A program made the position numbers and the translations under genes. Positions 47,801 to 59,862 of a stretch of 64,000 nucleotides of DNA are shown piece by piece. The notes beneath the pieces are model-generated. The model was not told where the DNA came from. It worked only from the letters and a program-made list of their open reading frames with translations, and ran no database searches. Origin of the DNA: Bilabrum cf. latius (Eukaryota; Bigyra: Bicosoecida; Bigyra; Bicosoecida); assembly GCA_965178125.1 (NCBI GenBank), contig OZ237745.1, forward strand, positions 868,001 through 932,000, in the 5' to 3' direction. The first letter of the stretch is position 1. Every line of letters starts with the position of its first letter.

Positions 47801-50800
47801 TTTCAAATCCACCGATGACTCGTGGAACAAATCGGTCATCGCCTGTGTACTCGGCAAACGAATCCGCGGAATCGTGCTGGGGGCTCTGCCGTGCTGGCCA
47901 CACTAGCTGCTGCATCGCAGTGCTTTCATTAGACACCGCAGCTGGCAGAATCCTTCTCTTGCATAAACGCATATCTGAAGGTTCTTGCACCGCAACACCA
48001 GCTGGCAAGAGGCACGACTCTTCCAAGCCGAGCATGGACATTCCTAGCCAGCTATAAACCTCGATGCTGTCATCTTCATCTACATCGTGTGATGACAGCA
48101 CTGCATTGCAGCTGGGCTCAATCGAGGCAGTATACACGCGGACTGGGCGGCCAGCAAAGAGCTGCACTTGTTTCAGCGACGATGTTCGTGATAGCGCTGA
48201 CACAGCAGACCCAGACAAATCGAGCAGCGACAGTGGCACTGGCGCGGACGCCAGGGCACCTGGTTCCAACCCAACTATGTTGGAGCCTCGCAAGTGCAAA
48301 GACGAGGAGAAGTGATAGGAGCAATCCTCCAGTACATACACATCTGGTTCACCACTTGTGCGATCCCATAGCCCGGACAAGTCCCGCACCAGCTTTGCGC
48401 TCTCCAGGCTGCCGTACCCTGGACGCATGCAGCAGCCGTGGTTCCACTGAGGACCAGCTCGGGCCCAGTCCGCCGGGCTATCGTCGTCTCCAATACGATA
48501 CGTAGGTAGCCCGCATTGATTGTTGTTGCACTGCCCGAAGAAAACAGTGCGCGAGTCAGACCGTAGCACGGCAACATGATCTGTGCCCATTGCCACGCCG
48601 ACAGCATCAGCACCCACCCTGAGCTCTAAGGCGACTGCTGGCAGCGACGATCTCCCCGGAGCATCGTATGGTTGCCGAAGAATTTGTTGACTCAGACCAA
48701 AGCAAAGCACGCGCCTAAATGGCTTGGTACTATTTGACGGGTCGTCGTTCCATCGTCCTGCGGAAGGCGCTACAATCACGCAGTGACCGTAGCTATTCAC
48801 CGAGCCAGAAAGAACTCTGACAGCCTGCCCGCGGTTGAATTGCACGTCACCGAATGAGAATATTTTGCGGGGGTTTCCAAAGCCAATCCAGTGAGAGGAC
48901 TAACCGTGCAGCCCCGAGCCCCAGCAACGCAAACCACCGCTTGGTGCAATAATAGCACACGCTGTCCCGCTACCTCCGGCATACACTCTAGCAACTCGCA
49001 TACCTCTGAAAAACTCTAACGGAGATAGAATCGGCACATAATCTGATCCAAGCTCAGCAGGGTCCTCGTCGTCCCCTAGATTGGTGCCAAATCGGCTCTG
49101 CGCCTCGCTCATGCCCAGCATGGTCCCCGAGCCAAACGTCCGGACAACGCCACCTGTCAGCAGCGCCACGACGGAGCCTGAATTCATTGCAATCTGTTCA
49201 ACGACTTTGCCATCAGTTGTCATGTTCACTATGTTTTGCCGCAGAGTTGCACCATACTGCACTTCCCGGCTCGGTCCAAGGCCGCAATTCGTACCTAGTT
49301 GACACTATCCGAAGCAAAGTAGCTGACCGTCTTGCCGCAAGATGCACGTTGACTATACATCGGTTGTTACAACTTGCTTGACAGGGCCCCCAACGGGAAG
49401 GAATCGAGCTTCTCTTGGCTCTCTTCTCAGCCCCGTGTCCGCCACGCCAAGCTGCTTGGCCTGGTTGTATCCCCAGCAGATAGCACCGCTTGTTGCCCCC
49501 GCAGAGGCATTCTTTAGGACAGCACAGCCGTGTCTTTTAGAGATTGACAAATCCGATACTCTGCCAAACGCACGCCAGGGAGTTTCCGAGGCAAGCGCAA
49601 CCTGCAGCCCGTCACTCTCAGCAGCGGCGACCAAGTCGATGTCACCAAGCGAAGCAGGCGAGGTGCCGAGCGGCATCTTGGTGACAGACGGCTGGTGCAG
49701 CGTGCTCCTCCAGAAGGCCTTTGGGGCATGCTTGCCGGCCTGGTGGTAGGAATGATCACCTACGCACCTGACCCTCCCGTTCGACATGATCACACAGGTG
49801 ACACCATCCGCAGCGTGAACAGACACGGGGTAGGCAGGCGCTACCATGCCTGGGGGGCACTCGATATTGCCAGGGGGTGGCACCCACGCCGGTGCAGCCA
49901 ACAGCTGGTAAGGTCTCTTCACCTCTGCGCCCTTGAATGATACGGTTGCAACGCTCGGTCTTGTGCTACTGCCTTCCGGCTGCGTTGCATTGGCCCAGTC
50001 AGATCGCAGGTACTCAGCCCCTACATCAGACACCAGAGTTGCACCGTGGGCAGCTTGCGGAGAGACTATCGTCGCCTCCCCCATGCCTTGCGCTACCATT
50101 AGTCCATCCGAATTCTATAGGAAGCAGACGATCTTGGTAGACGGGAAGTCTTGCACACTCTCGAAATCTCGTCTCTGCAATGGTGCGGTGCAGTCGCTGT
50201 TGAGAGCCTCGGAGTCCCAGCTGTCAGCGCCAGTAAGTCGGCTGCGTAGCACCCATGAAGGCATGCTGGTGCTCATATCAGCAGTTGCGAGCAGCTGGCG
50301 CGCAAATGTCGTGTTCTTGACCAAGAGAACGCACATCCTCGCCTCTTCGTAATTGCGATTGCCAGCTGCTTGCACCGCGAGGTAGCCCCTCGGGAGGCCG
50401 ACTAAGCTAGCAACAAACGCGTGCACCCCCCCATTGTCTCCATTTTCCTCCGGTATTGCGCTGTTTCGAGGGAACAGCAGCGGGTCCGGTTGCCCACGGC
50501 CACCAGTACCGGCCGGCCTGTACCCAAATACGCGAAGTCGCCCGTCGCGCGTGATCACCATTGTGCCCATGTCTGCCCGCGTTGCTCGAACGTACAGGAG
50601 ATTGCTATCCATGCCATCTCCAGCACCAGTACCGTTGTGAATAGAGCGTAGGTCCACCGGAGGCTCTAGCCTGGGCTCGAGGATGTCCTCGTGTTCGGCT
50701 TGCACCATGTCTTTCTTGCCCCACGGAACTAACTAGCCAGTTGACAGCACTGCCGCCAGCCCTTCCCCTGCACCAGTAGTCACGCCAACGATATACACTG

Positions 50801-51885
50801 GGCTGCAGTGCATCCTAGCGGTCGAGGATTCCACGCTGTCCGGCAAGTCGCCTCGGTCGGCGCACCCTGGCGGCACGCGCGGCCGATAGGGCCAATCGGT
50901 CGCATTGCGAGCATCAAGAACAGGCGCGATTTCCGCGTACCCCTCCTGCAGTCCAACGAAAGCCTAGCCTATTCCGTAGTTTCGACCAAGAGTCTTCGTC
51001 TGGGCGCTCTGCTAGCCCGCACAGTGCAGGCTGGTGCCGTTCAGGATCACGCAGGTCACATCAACCCCGCCCCCGATGGCGGTCACTGACACCCCATAAC
51101 CGGGATTGAAGATTCCAAGTGTCCCCTTATTAGTTATGGTTACCGGAGGAGCCCGAAAGGATGACCCTTCTCGTTGCCACGGTGCCACTGGCAGGATCGA
51201 GCCAATCCTATACGTGCCGATGTACGACGGCCCTCTCGCCTGAAATCCGCCATTCACACGCCCAACGCATCGAATTTGTCGGTCATGCGCACACACAAGA
51301 CACGTGTGCTGCAGCGCTGCGTGCAGGGAGGCAATTCCGTGTCTGCTGCTGCCGCCTTCGCACCCCGTCTGAATCAGCCTGAACTCGCTGCGATACCCTT
51401 TGCTTGTCGAAGAACTCTCGAAAGGCTCGACCTGGTAATTAGCATTTCTGCGAAAAAATGTAGCGGTGGGGCAACTTTGGGATTGCTGTGATTGGAGGAG
51501 GCACAAAGTAACTGAATGCATGCTTCCTGCCTCACGAACCGGCTGCGAGCAGTGATCCGTTTCGCAAGATCACATACCGCTGGTCGTTGTCTCCATTTGA
51601 ATCCGAATGACACAATACTGCAACTGCGTTGTCGCTTGGACGTGCAACCACCAGTCTCGGGTCCAGAATGGATTCATCGTCACCAATTATTGAGCTGAGT
51701 TGGCCTTCAACTTGGTTGTTGGCCTCGGATGAAGAGCATCGCACGAGTCCATTGAGGTATACGACGCATATGTCAGATCCACAGATCTCGACCTAAACTG
51801 CGGGATCCTCAACACACATAACCGAGATTACCAAAAGGAGCATCCACACCACTGGCGCACAACTGTACGGTTGCCTCCTCCACAT
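41847..51885 (-). CDS. Giant surface protein: RCC1-like repeats, IPT/TIG domains, multi-pass C terminus
   Basis: Two exons (51536-51885 and 41847-51447; 88-nt GTGAGG...CGCAG intron) encode 3,316 residues, with about 22 in-frame TAGs read as Gln and a TGA end. The N terminus (MWRRQPYSCAPVVWMLLLV, then ISVMC) is a signal peptide. Residues to about 1,100 hold RCC1/beta-propeller-like repeats: YVILRNGSLLAAGS, CVIMSNGRVRCVG, GAICWGYNQAKQLG, CILRQDGQLLCFG. IPT/TIG domains follow (SVMPASGRRGGGYPVTISGF, VSPTTGAAGGTDLLVSG), with CDSATVVTS before a TAG and TIICVGMPAG after it. A Cys-rich region (about 2596, CGAGYTGPLCASCTDGF) precedes several membrane helices (about 2620-3220) that contain YSSYKHEYYFNEAVIIARK. 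The cytoplasmic tail is Ser/Arg-rich. It is probably a surface receptor or channel-like protein, and no ligand can be inferred. Confidence 0.88.
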
Positions 51886-52136
51886 CCAGATTCCTTCCTA
51901 TATACAGATGAAAGCGAAAATAGATAAATAACTTCCAAGCCTGTGCGAGATTAGGCAGCGGTGCCCTATTTACACGAGTATACAGCAACTCTTGCTGGGC
52001 ACACGAAAGGCAACTGCTGGTCGCACCGTGGCGCCTTCGCGCCGCGCATTCTCTGCGGAACTAAAAGCTTGATGCTGGCGTATCGTCACTGTTTCAACCT
52101 TCCTCCGGTGACCTTGCGTCGAAAGGGGTAAGCAAC
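51886..52136. promoter_or_regulatory. Divergent promoter region, surface protein (-) / RABL6 (+)
   Basis: A 251-bp, relatively AT-rich spacer between two start codons on opposite strands. TATATACAGATG-like sequence occurs near 51899-51910. Both promoters must lie here. No individual element can be assigned with confidence. Confidence 0.4.
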
Positions 52137-53882
52137 ATGGGAAACAGCTCATCTGGGCCATCTGCTCGGGGCTCTCCTGTTCCTGGGGGACGCCAGGGGG
52201 CCGCTTCTCAATCTTCCTCTCAAGTCAAGCGGCTGGACGGAGAGCTTCGCAACAAATTCAAGAAAGGAGTGCAATTTACTATGAAAATTGTCGTGCGAGG
52301 TGCTCGAGGGACTGGAAAATCGTCCCTTGTCCGTCGTTTGCAAGGCAAACGTATTCCACAGTCTCACGAACCCAGCAAAGAGCTGCAGACATGCACGATC
52401 AACTGGGCGTACAAGTCGTCCGCCGACGTCGTTAAGGTGAGAATGCTCGATCTGTGGCAACTCCTCTTCTTTTTTTCATATCCTCTGCGCTGGCACCAGG
52501 TATGCGTGATGTCAGCCGACTGCACTTGCAGGTGGATGTGTGGGACGTTGTGGATCGCGCTCTTGACAAAGAGCAGGAAGACATAGTTGCTGTGGGAGGT
52601 GCCGGGATCGGCGACGATGAATTTGCTGGCTTGCCAGGGCAGTCCACTCGCGCAGAGCCAGCGGCTCCGAAAGATCCGTCAAGCGCCATGTCGCTCGACG
52701 CCGAATCGATTAATGTATATAAGGGAGCGCATGGTGCCGTGTTTGTCTGCGATGCGACCCAAGCTGACTCCATTCGTCACGCAGTTCATTTGCTGGCCAC
52801 TTCTCCCGTGTATATTCCCGCCGTTCTGCTGATCAACAAGGTAGACCTTGCACAGCCGGACGGCGAGGGGGGCGGAACCGGCGGGCGCCGCGCAATCGGC
52901 ACGGACGAAGTGCGGCGAATGGTCGAGGAGGCGCATGCCGGGCGCCCCGGAAGGAAGAAGGCGCAGCAGGCAGCCGCAGTCGCGGCCGAGGCCGGGCTGC
53001 CAGCCCTGGACCCTGTGCAGCCCGACGTCTTCGAATCATCGATGCTAGACGGGTACGGCCTGAAGATCCTCTACAACTACCTGAACGTTCCCTTCCTGGG
53101 CATGAAGCGGTCGAAGCTGGTAGAGGACCTCAGGAGGTGCGGGAAGGACCTCTCGGCTGCCTTGGAAGAGATCAAGGTGTACATCGACAGCCAGTCGTAT
53201 GGCCAGCACAAGCAAGCAGCCGCCGCTCGACGACTCTCGAAGCTCCCAACCGACCCACCGGGGACACCGGTGCGGTTGTCGCCCTCGGTCGACAGTCCGG
53301 GTGCCGCTAGTGGGGCCAGCTCCTCGAATGGTGCATCGCCTTCCGGTGCAAAGGCAGACGGTCAGGCTACCAGCGACTCGGGCTCTGCCACGGGAGGCGC
53401 GGCCGCCGGCCTCTCTGTGGGGCCTTATGGCGCACCACCAGGTGCGATCGGATCCGGAGGTGGGATGGCATCCAGTGAGGAAAAGAAGAAGGAGAAGGGT
53501 GGTAAGAAGGGCAAGAAGGGCAAGAAAGACAAGAAGAAGGACAAGGGGAAGGGGAAGGGGAAGGGGAAGGGGAAGGGTGCTGGGGGGCCATTCTCTGCTG
53601 GCGATGATGACGAGGAGGGCGAGTTTTCTCTGGGGGGTGGTGGCGATTTAGCTGATTTCTTGGCGGATGAAGAGGAAGATGAAGCTGAGCGACAGGCAGC
53701 AGCGAGAGCGAAGCAGGAGGCTGAGAAGCGCAAGCGTCTGATGGCGCAGTTTGGCAAGGGGCCAGAGAGCGACGAAGAAGATGACGATGATAGTGATGGG
53801 GAGATGCCAGGGCAGTATGCGCCAGCACCCGCACCGACGCCAGCACCCGCACCGACGCCAGCACCCGCACCGACGCCAGCAC

Positions 53883-53919
<37 letters not shown>

Positions 53920-54577
53920 CGACGCCTCGGGCGAATTGGATGATTTTGCAATCGGTGGCCCATCTGGTGGCGATGCTCTCGGTGGCCTGCTCGGCGGTGA
54001 TGACGACGACGACGTCGATGACCTTGCGCCGCCTCCCGCGGCCAGCAGCGGAGGCGGTCTTGGGGGCCTCCTCGACGACGATGACGACGACGATGAGGAT
54101 GGTGGTGTTCTAGGCCAGCCTCCCATGGCTGGTGGTGCTGCGTCGCTTGGTGGCCTGCTCGATGATGACGACGAGGACGACGACGGGGACATTGGCGGCG
54201 GTGGCGGCCAACACTTTGGCCTGTCGCCCGACGATGACTTGGACGGAGATGACGGCGAGATCAACGTGGCTCCGATCCCCATCGAGCCGGTCGTGCAGCC
54301 AGTGCCTCTCTCTTCATCAAAGACGGACACAAATGAAGATACCAAGGACGATGAGGCGGCGGGGGAGCCTTCCTCGGCAGCTCAGGCCATGATTGCAGCA
54401 GCACTCGAGGCAGCCAAAGAGCAGGCCGCGGCGGCAGCCGACAGCAGCTCCAAGAAGAAATCGTCCAAGAAGAAGGGCAAGTCGAAGAAATCCAGCGACG
54501 GCAAGAGCAAGAAGTCCAAGAAGTCGAAGAAGAGCAAGAAAGAAAGTGACGACGATGAGGAAGGGCTGCCACTGTGA
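52137..54577 (+). CDS. RABL6: RABL6 (RBEL1) Rab-like GTPase with acidic/Lys-rich tail
   Basis: Two exons (52137-52436 and 52532-54577) with a 95-nt GTGAGA...TTGCAG intron in phase 0 give 781 residues, ending in TGA. The GTPase-like domain has FKKGVQFTMKIVVRGARG then TGKSSLVRRLQGK (P-loop). The intron falls just before VDVWDVVD, the family's altered switch II. Next come SLDAESINVYKGAHGAVFVCD and LLINKVDL (G4 motif), and the domain ends near SMLDGYGLKILYNYLNVPFL. All are typical of RABL6, a Rab-like protein of the nucleus and cytoplasm linked to growth control in animals. The long C-terminal half is low-complexity: a Lys/Gly run, acid-rich GGLLDDDDD modules, a Pro-Ala repeat, and a final KKSSKKKGKSKKS tail. 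No in-frame TAG occurs. Confidence 0.93.
53821..53925. repeat. Pro-Ala-coding tandem repeat (GCACCCGCACCGACGCCA)
   Basis: An 18-bp unit repeated about four times and then decaying into a GCACCC/GCGCCC hexamer array, inside the RABL6 tail. It encodes alternating Ala-Pro with periodic Thr-Pro. Confidence 0.85.
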
Positions 54578-54725
54578 GAGCCGGTGAAGTAGCACAAGCG
54601 CAACCCCTGTCTCCGTGGTGAACAGGTCACTTGCAAGTCGAATCCGGAACAGGATCCCGGATGTGTTCTGGAATTGAGGCGTAGCCTATTTATTGCAACT
54701 GCAGGTTTTTTGTTTCTCTTCGAAT

Positions 54726-57700
54726 TCACCGTCCAGTCATGGCAGCGTCTATCAGCCCAGCGCACGCCACCATCGCCTCCCCAACTTCAGCCTTGCTCAT
54801 GCCGGCCGCAGGCCACCACCAGGCACACCGCCGGCCACCACCAGTTCTTGGCGTACTGACCGGGCCTGTGGTGACAGTGGGAGGCTACACAGCGGCGCCA
54901 GCTCCGGCCACGTGACCTTCCAGCTCCTCTGTCCCTGTCCCAGCCACCTCGACTTCCAGCGGCGTGCCGTCCATGCCTACCAGGCTCACACTGCCGCGCC
55001 TCCCGCGCCGTTTCTTACTTTTTCTCAGCTCCGGCTTTGAAAATGCACTCGATCTTCCAACTCCCGCGACAGATTCGTCAGGTACTCGCTCAGCTTTCTC
55101 TTCTGACCCGGCAGACGGTGAGGAGCCATCTAGACCCAGCATTTCAGTGGCAGTAACGTGTCCGTGCTTCTCAGAAAGCTCCGTAAATCTAGTTTGCTCC
55201 TACAGCCCCTCTGCCAGTGCCGCCTGTTTCTTCTCGATCGCAATGTCGACCGAGTCCACCACCGGAGCAAGCAGCGCCTGCATATCGATGGGGCCCTTGA
55301 CCACTGCAAATGCAGCTCTCCACTTGCGTCTCTCGGCGACTGCTGCCTTGTGGTGCATCAAAAGCTCTGGCTGCACTCGTTTTTCTACAGTACCTGCAAC
55401 GCGCACCCATGACTGCACCGCAGTGGGGGTGCTCGGGTGCTCTTTCAACGACCATGGCAAGCTCAGGGGATTCGCGTGGAAGGGATACTCCGGGCCATAC
55501 CATCGCTTCAAAGAAATGCTGGAGCCAAGCGAGTCCAAAGCCTTGACCAGCGCTGGAAGGTACACGATGCCATTCCACATGAACGGTGGCACGCTCGGGT
55601 CTGCGTCTGAGCGGGCGGGCGTCTCCTCATTATGGTCGCTATCGCTTGAACTGACGCGCAATGACTTGCTTGGGTCATCTTGTGGATTGGTGACGTCATC
55701 GAGCGTCTTTGGAACATGCCACGAGGGTTCCTACGGCAGTCCTTGCCACTGCCTCGCCAGCCGGACCAGCTGCACGATCGCCTGCCTGAGCTCGGCAAGG
55801 GTACGAGTCAGCAGTGCGAAGGCTTCGTGTCTGTCTTGCAGCCTTCCCCCTCCCACCCATCTCCTTTCCCCGCTCGACAGATCACCCTTCAGGCGGACTA
55901 GCAAACGCTCAGTGCTAATTGTAGCGGCCACCAGCTCGCTGCTGATGCCAGTCGACCGGCCAAGCGCCACTGCTTGTAGACCGCCAGGAGATAGCGAGCC
56001 CAGTCCCCGCCGCTGCGATGGTTCCTCGGTTTCGTCGTGCCTCGCATCGTTCTCGACACGTCTGTGCTCTCCGACCAGGGTTCCATCCTCTGAATTGTGC
56101 TGCTTTCTCTGAATGTAAGCGAGCCTGCTCTCGACGCGTCGTTCGAGCTCACCGAGGTCGACGTCCTGCTGCTTGGCCACGGCCTCGGCACCCGCGCGCC
56201 CCAGCGTGGCTTCGCTGGCCTAAAGAGCACTGAGCAACTCAAGGTCGTTCCCAAGCTCCCGAGCCATCGACTCCTCTCGCAGGGCATCGACCGTGGACTC
56301 CGCTAGCTTGATCTCCGACAGGGCCTCTCCAAGCCGGAGGGGTCTCTACCTCGACCTGCCAGGCGGTGCGCCCGAGCCCCGACGCGTGGCCTACCCACCG
56401 CTACGGGGGTTCGCACCCACGGATGAACTGAGCCTTTCTGCGGGCACATTTCGGCTCGCTGCCAGTCTTGCCTCCACCTTGGCTGTCTCGGCTGCGCTTG
56501 TCTTGGCCTCTCTGGCACGGCGCGCGTGCTCGCTCTCAACCCGCACGAACGTGTCGTCCCAGCCAGCCTCTTGCTTGGCCGCAAAGTCTGAGTGGATCTT
56601 CTGCAAGCGACGATTTTCCCGTTTGTATTTGGGAATGCGTCTACCGATCCCGTCTCCTTGCTATACGGATGTACTAGCAAAGGCGGGCTGATTTATGGCT
56701 GACTCGTCAAGGGACTCCAGTCGCGGCGTGGTCTTCGGCTACGAGGCTCTCATTGGTCCGCCTGCCTCGTGAGCCCCGTCATCTCCATGCTCCGCAGGCA
56801 CTACGCCCCAGATGCGCCGCAGGGCCTCGTGTTGCTTGAGCAGCAGCATGTCCTCGAGGCTTCCACGTCCGGGGACGAACTTGCGCCGGTGCTGGCCCCG
56901 CCTCAGAACGAAGCTGGAAGGCACGCGATGCAGATCTTCCTGCGGACCGTCCCTGCGCGAATGCCACGGAGCGAGAGTGCATCAAGAAACGAAGTTAAAA
57001 GATAAGGCGAAGCAAAAAAAGGGCTTTGGCGACCCAACCCTGTCATCCGGGCGTTGATTGAGATAGCATTCCATCAACAGTACACTCACTTGAACTTGAC
57101 ATTGAGGTAGCCCCCATGAAGCACGTCTACTATTGTGGCAGGGTGCCCTTTCCTGTTACCAACAGGACCATCAATACCAGGAATTCTACCGTCTTTTGCA
57201 TGCCCAGCAGTAGGTAGAGGTGCTGAGCTGGACGCACGTCTACCTCCTGGCACAGATTCGCCCATCTCCTACTCTGAGGCAGCCTGCAGCCGCAAGACTC
57301 GCTCTCTCTCTTGCATTTGTTCCCTATAAGCCTCCGTGCAGTACCGTCTCCTCAGTGGCCAGTCGTCTGTGAAGGACAGCCCGGGAGGGGCATCCATGCG
57401 GGGCCGCCGGAAGAAGCACTCCACAGTCTCGCCTTCTCTGAACGGTATGGCGCCCGCGACATGCCTGGCAAACCTCCACTCTACCTTGCGCAGCCTCTCT
57501 TCGTTGTCCTCTTCGGTTCGCAAGTCCTGCGTGGGCAGTGCAGCAGACCGAGCAACGAACAGCCTGGCGCTTCGTCTCGCCCGGAGCGCTTCTTGCCGGA
57601 TGGCTCCAATCTGCTACAGTGCTGCCTCGGACCGCAGCCGCATTCGCTCTGCTAAAGATGCCGACACTGCACCGCTGGAGCTCAAATTGATTGCAGCTGC

Positions 57701-58864
57701 TCGCTGCCCGCCACGCGCCTGCAACGAGTGCTGCATGTGCACGAACGACGACATGTGCGGCAAGTGTGCCAACGATTCATTGCGAGTTTCCGGCTGGCCC
57801 GTGCCGGACTCAATGGACCGCAGCTCGGTGGCACGACCTACTTCTTCCGAGCCTGCCTTTAAATCCTAAGAGGGAGCGCCAGCGCCGTTGGGTGCGCTTG
57901 CGCCGCCTTGCAGAGGGCCTCCTTGTTCATCTTGGAGTGGCGAGGGAGAGAAGCCCATCGATGCATGGTGAAGTTCTCTAGTCACCTGCTGGGCAATAGA
58001 AGCATCGGTTACTTGGGCTCCTGTCGACCCGATGCTGCTGCTGCCGTCAGGGGATGAGGGCTGCCTGGCCTGTGCGATGGCCAGCAACTCGCGGTTGACC
58101 GCCGCGGCGTCTGGTTGAGATCGCTCTGCCGCTGCTCGAATAAATGCCGTAGAATCCTTGAAACTTACTTCTGTTGCTTTCCCACCGTTCCGCAACTTTG
58201 ATGCTTCCGCCGATGCACTCTCCCCAGCCCGAGAGTCGCCGTCATCATGGTCGCCCTCGATTGCGGCTGCAGACTCCTGCAGCCGCTGCTGCAGGGCATT
58301 GTATCCTAGTGTCTCCACGATGTCTGCAGTGGCTTCCTTCCACAGCCCCTCCCGGACGCTTTCCGCTGGCAAGGCAGCTGCGAAGTGGTACGGCGGCAGC
58401 GCATCTTGCGCGAGTTCTAGGAGACGTCGGTTGTCCTGAAGAAAAGCCAGGCCACGAGATACAGCCAAATCTTTCGTCTCGAAGGATAACGGCTGCTATC
58501 TAATACGACAAACTACCAGTGCTGTGGTCCACAGTCTACCATCCACTGCAGGAAGTGGGCAAATTGGCATCGCGTCCACCGCTCTCGGTCCCAACAGGTT
58601 TCGGACCAACGTGGTTGACATTCTCCAAGATCCATCAGATTCCTAGCCGGATAAAAGAGCCTTAATATGATCTTCGATATTGTGCCCGTACTTGCTCCTC
58701 CTGCCGGCCTCTTCAGCTCGTTTCTTTGAAATAATGCGCAATCTCGTGTGCACGTGCACGCGCTTCAAATAGGTTTCTGGGGAGTCTGTGCTCGATTTCC
58801 CCTTGCTTCTCGCGTGCCTAGAGACCTTTGAAGACAAAAAGGCATCCACAAACGCTTTATTCAT
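54726..58864 (-). CDS. Coiled-coil protein with Tudor/KOW-like segment, unknown role
   Basis: Two exons (57090-58864 and 54726-56952; 137-nt GTGAGT...GCGCAG intron, phase 2) give 1,333 residues with about 13 in-frame TAGs read as Gln, starting MNKAFVDAFLSSK and ending in TGA. I do not recognise the family. A basic N terminus contains YLKRVHVHTRLRIISKK. A region around residues 400-450 reads EERLRKVEWRFARHV and CFFRRPRMDAPPGLSF. The intron lies inside a small beta-rich segment, HPATIVDVLHGGYLNVKFK then DGPQEDLHRVP, which resembles a Tudor or KOW module. Charged helical stretches follow (RRAREAKTSAAETAKVEARL; LGELERRVESRLAYIQRKQ), probably coiled coil. A globular part near the end contains FMWNGIVYLPALVKAL. 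A centrosomal, ciliary or chromatin role is possible but unproven. Confidence 0.78.
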
Positions 58865-58988
58865 CGCATTTCGTCCATATATCGACTGAAATGAGCATCT
58901 CCACTACCGGACATATTACTAGTTCCTAGCGAACCTCGGTTTGCTGCAACGAACCTTAAGGAGTTTTACCGCAGATTTCGACTCACAG
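58865..58988. promoter_or_regulatory. Short divergent promoter region
   Basis: These 124 bp lie between the starts of the coiled-coil gene (-) and BET5 (+). The sequence is AT-rich relative to the genes. A shared promoter is inferred from spacing only. Confidence 0.4.
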
Positions 58989-59593
58989 ATGCCACTGTTT
59001 CATTTATTTGTAGTAAATAGCGCGGGGACTCAATTATATGCTAGGGTGAGACAGCGTACATGACCTAAAGGGGCCCCGGTGACCCTTCTATTCCATCACT
59101 TCAATGAGAGGTAGGTCTGCACATCTCCGGCTATTTGCAGGTGTTTCCGGGAGGGAAAGACCAGGGACCGAACGCAAAATTAATGACTTCTTCTACGATA
59201 TTTTCTTTATACAGCCAGGCAAGCGAAGTGAGGCTCTTTTGGCTAGTCTGCAGGATCGCTGCCATTTCGCCCGACTGGATCGCACACGTCTGTATTGCTC
59301 CCTTGTCTGCGACGCAGTTGGCACCAACGAGGGCTGGAGGGTTCAGGTTTATCAAAGCATCTACATTCGTACTTCGCTGCATGAAGACCCCAACAGGGCT
59401 GATGTTTGCGGCAACTGCATCAACCGGAACACCAGAGAGCGTGTTGAAAGGTTTCTTGGCGGACGTGTACAGGGCGTACGCCAATCACGTCCACAAGAAT
59501 CCGTTTTCGCAGCCTAACCAGCCGATCAAAACGCCATATTTCGGAGAAGCGGTGGAGGCAGCCGGAACGGCAGCGGGTTTGCTCTCCTCTTGA
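58989..59593 (+). CDS. TRAPPC1: TRAPP complex subunit BET5/TRAPPC1
   Basis: A core subunit of the TRAPP tethering complexes, which act as exchange factor for Rab1/Ypt1 in ER-Golgi traffic. Three exons (58989-59045, 59141-59227, 59318-59593) with introns of 95 and 90 nt give 139 residues, close to the family's usual 145. The start MPLFHLFVVNSAGTQLYAR matches the longin-like N terminus. The middle exon ends KLMTSSTIFSLYSQASE. The last exon has GGFRFIKASTFVLRCMKTPTG then LMFAATAS, LADVYRAYANHVHKNPF and a C-terminal helix, ending in TGA. The second intron is 90 nt and has no in-frame stop, so its retention would keep the frame. No in-frame TAG is present. Confidence 0.9.
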
Positions 59594-59862
59594 CAGTTTC
59601 AATGCAGCGGCAGCAAGTGTAATAAGATCAAACTATCAGATCTTGGAGAGTGCTGCGGCACATGCCAGCTTCGGTTTTCGCAATCAACGTGCCGTAATGT
59701 ATGGCTATCACAGCAATCGAGACCACCCTACATATTCGGTATGCCAGACAAAGGATCTGCACTACTTGAAGGTACCCGTACGGACCCTTGGGCTTTGCCC
59801 CGATGCAACCATTCATAGCCCTTCCGTGCAGTTTCGTAAACACTGCTTCATACTAGAAGGTA

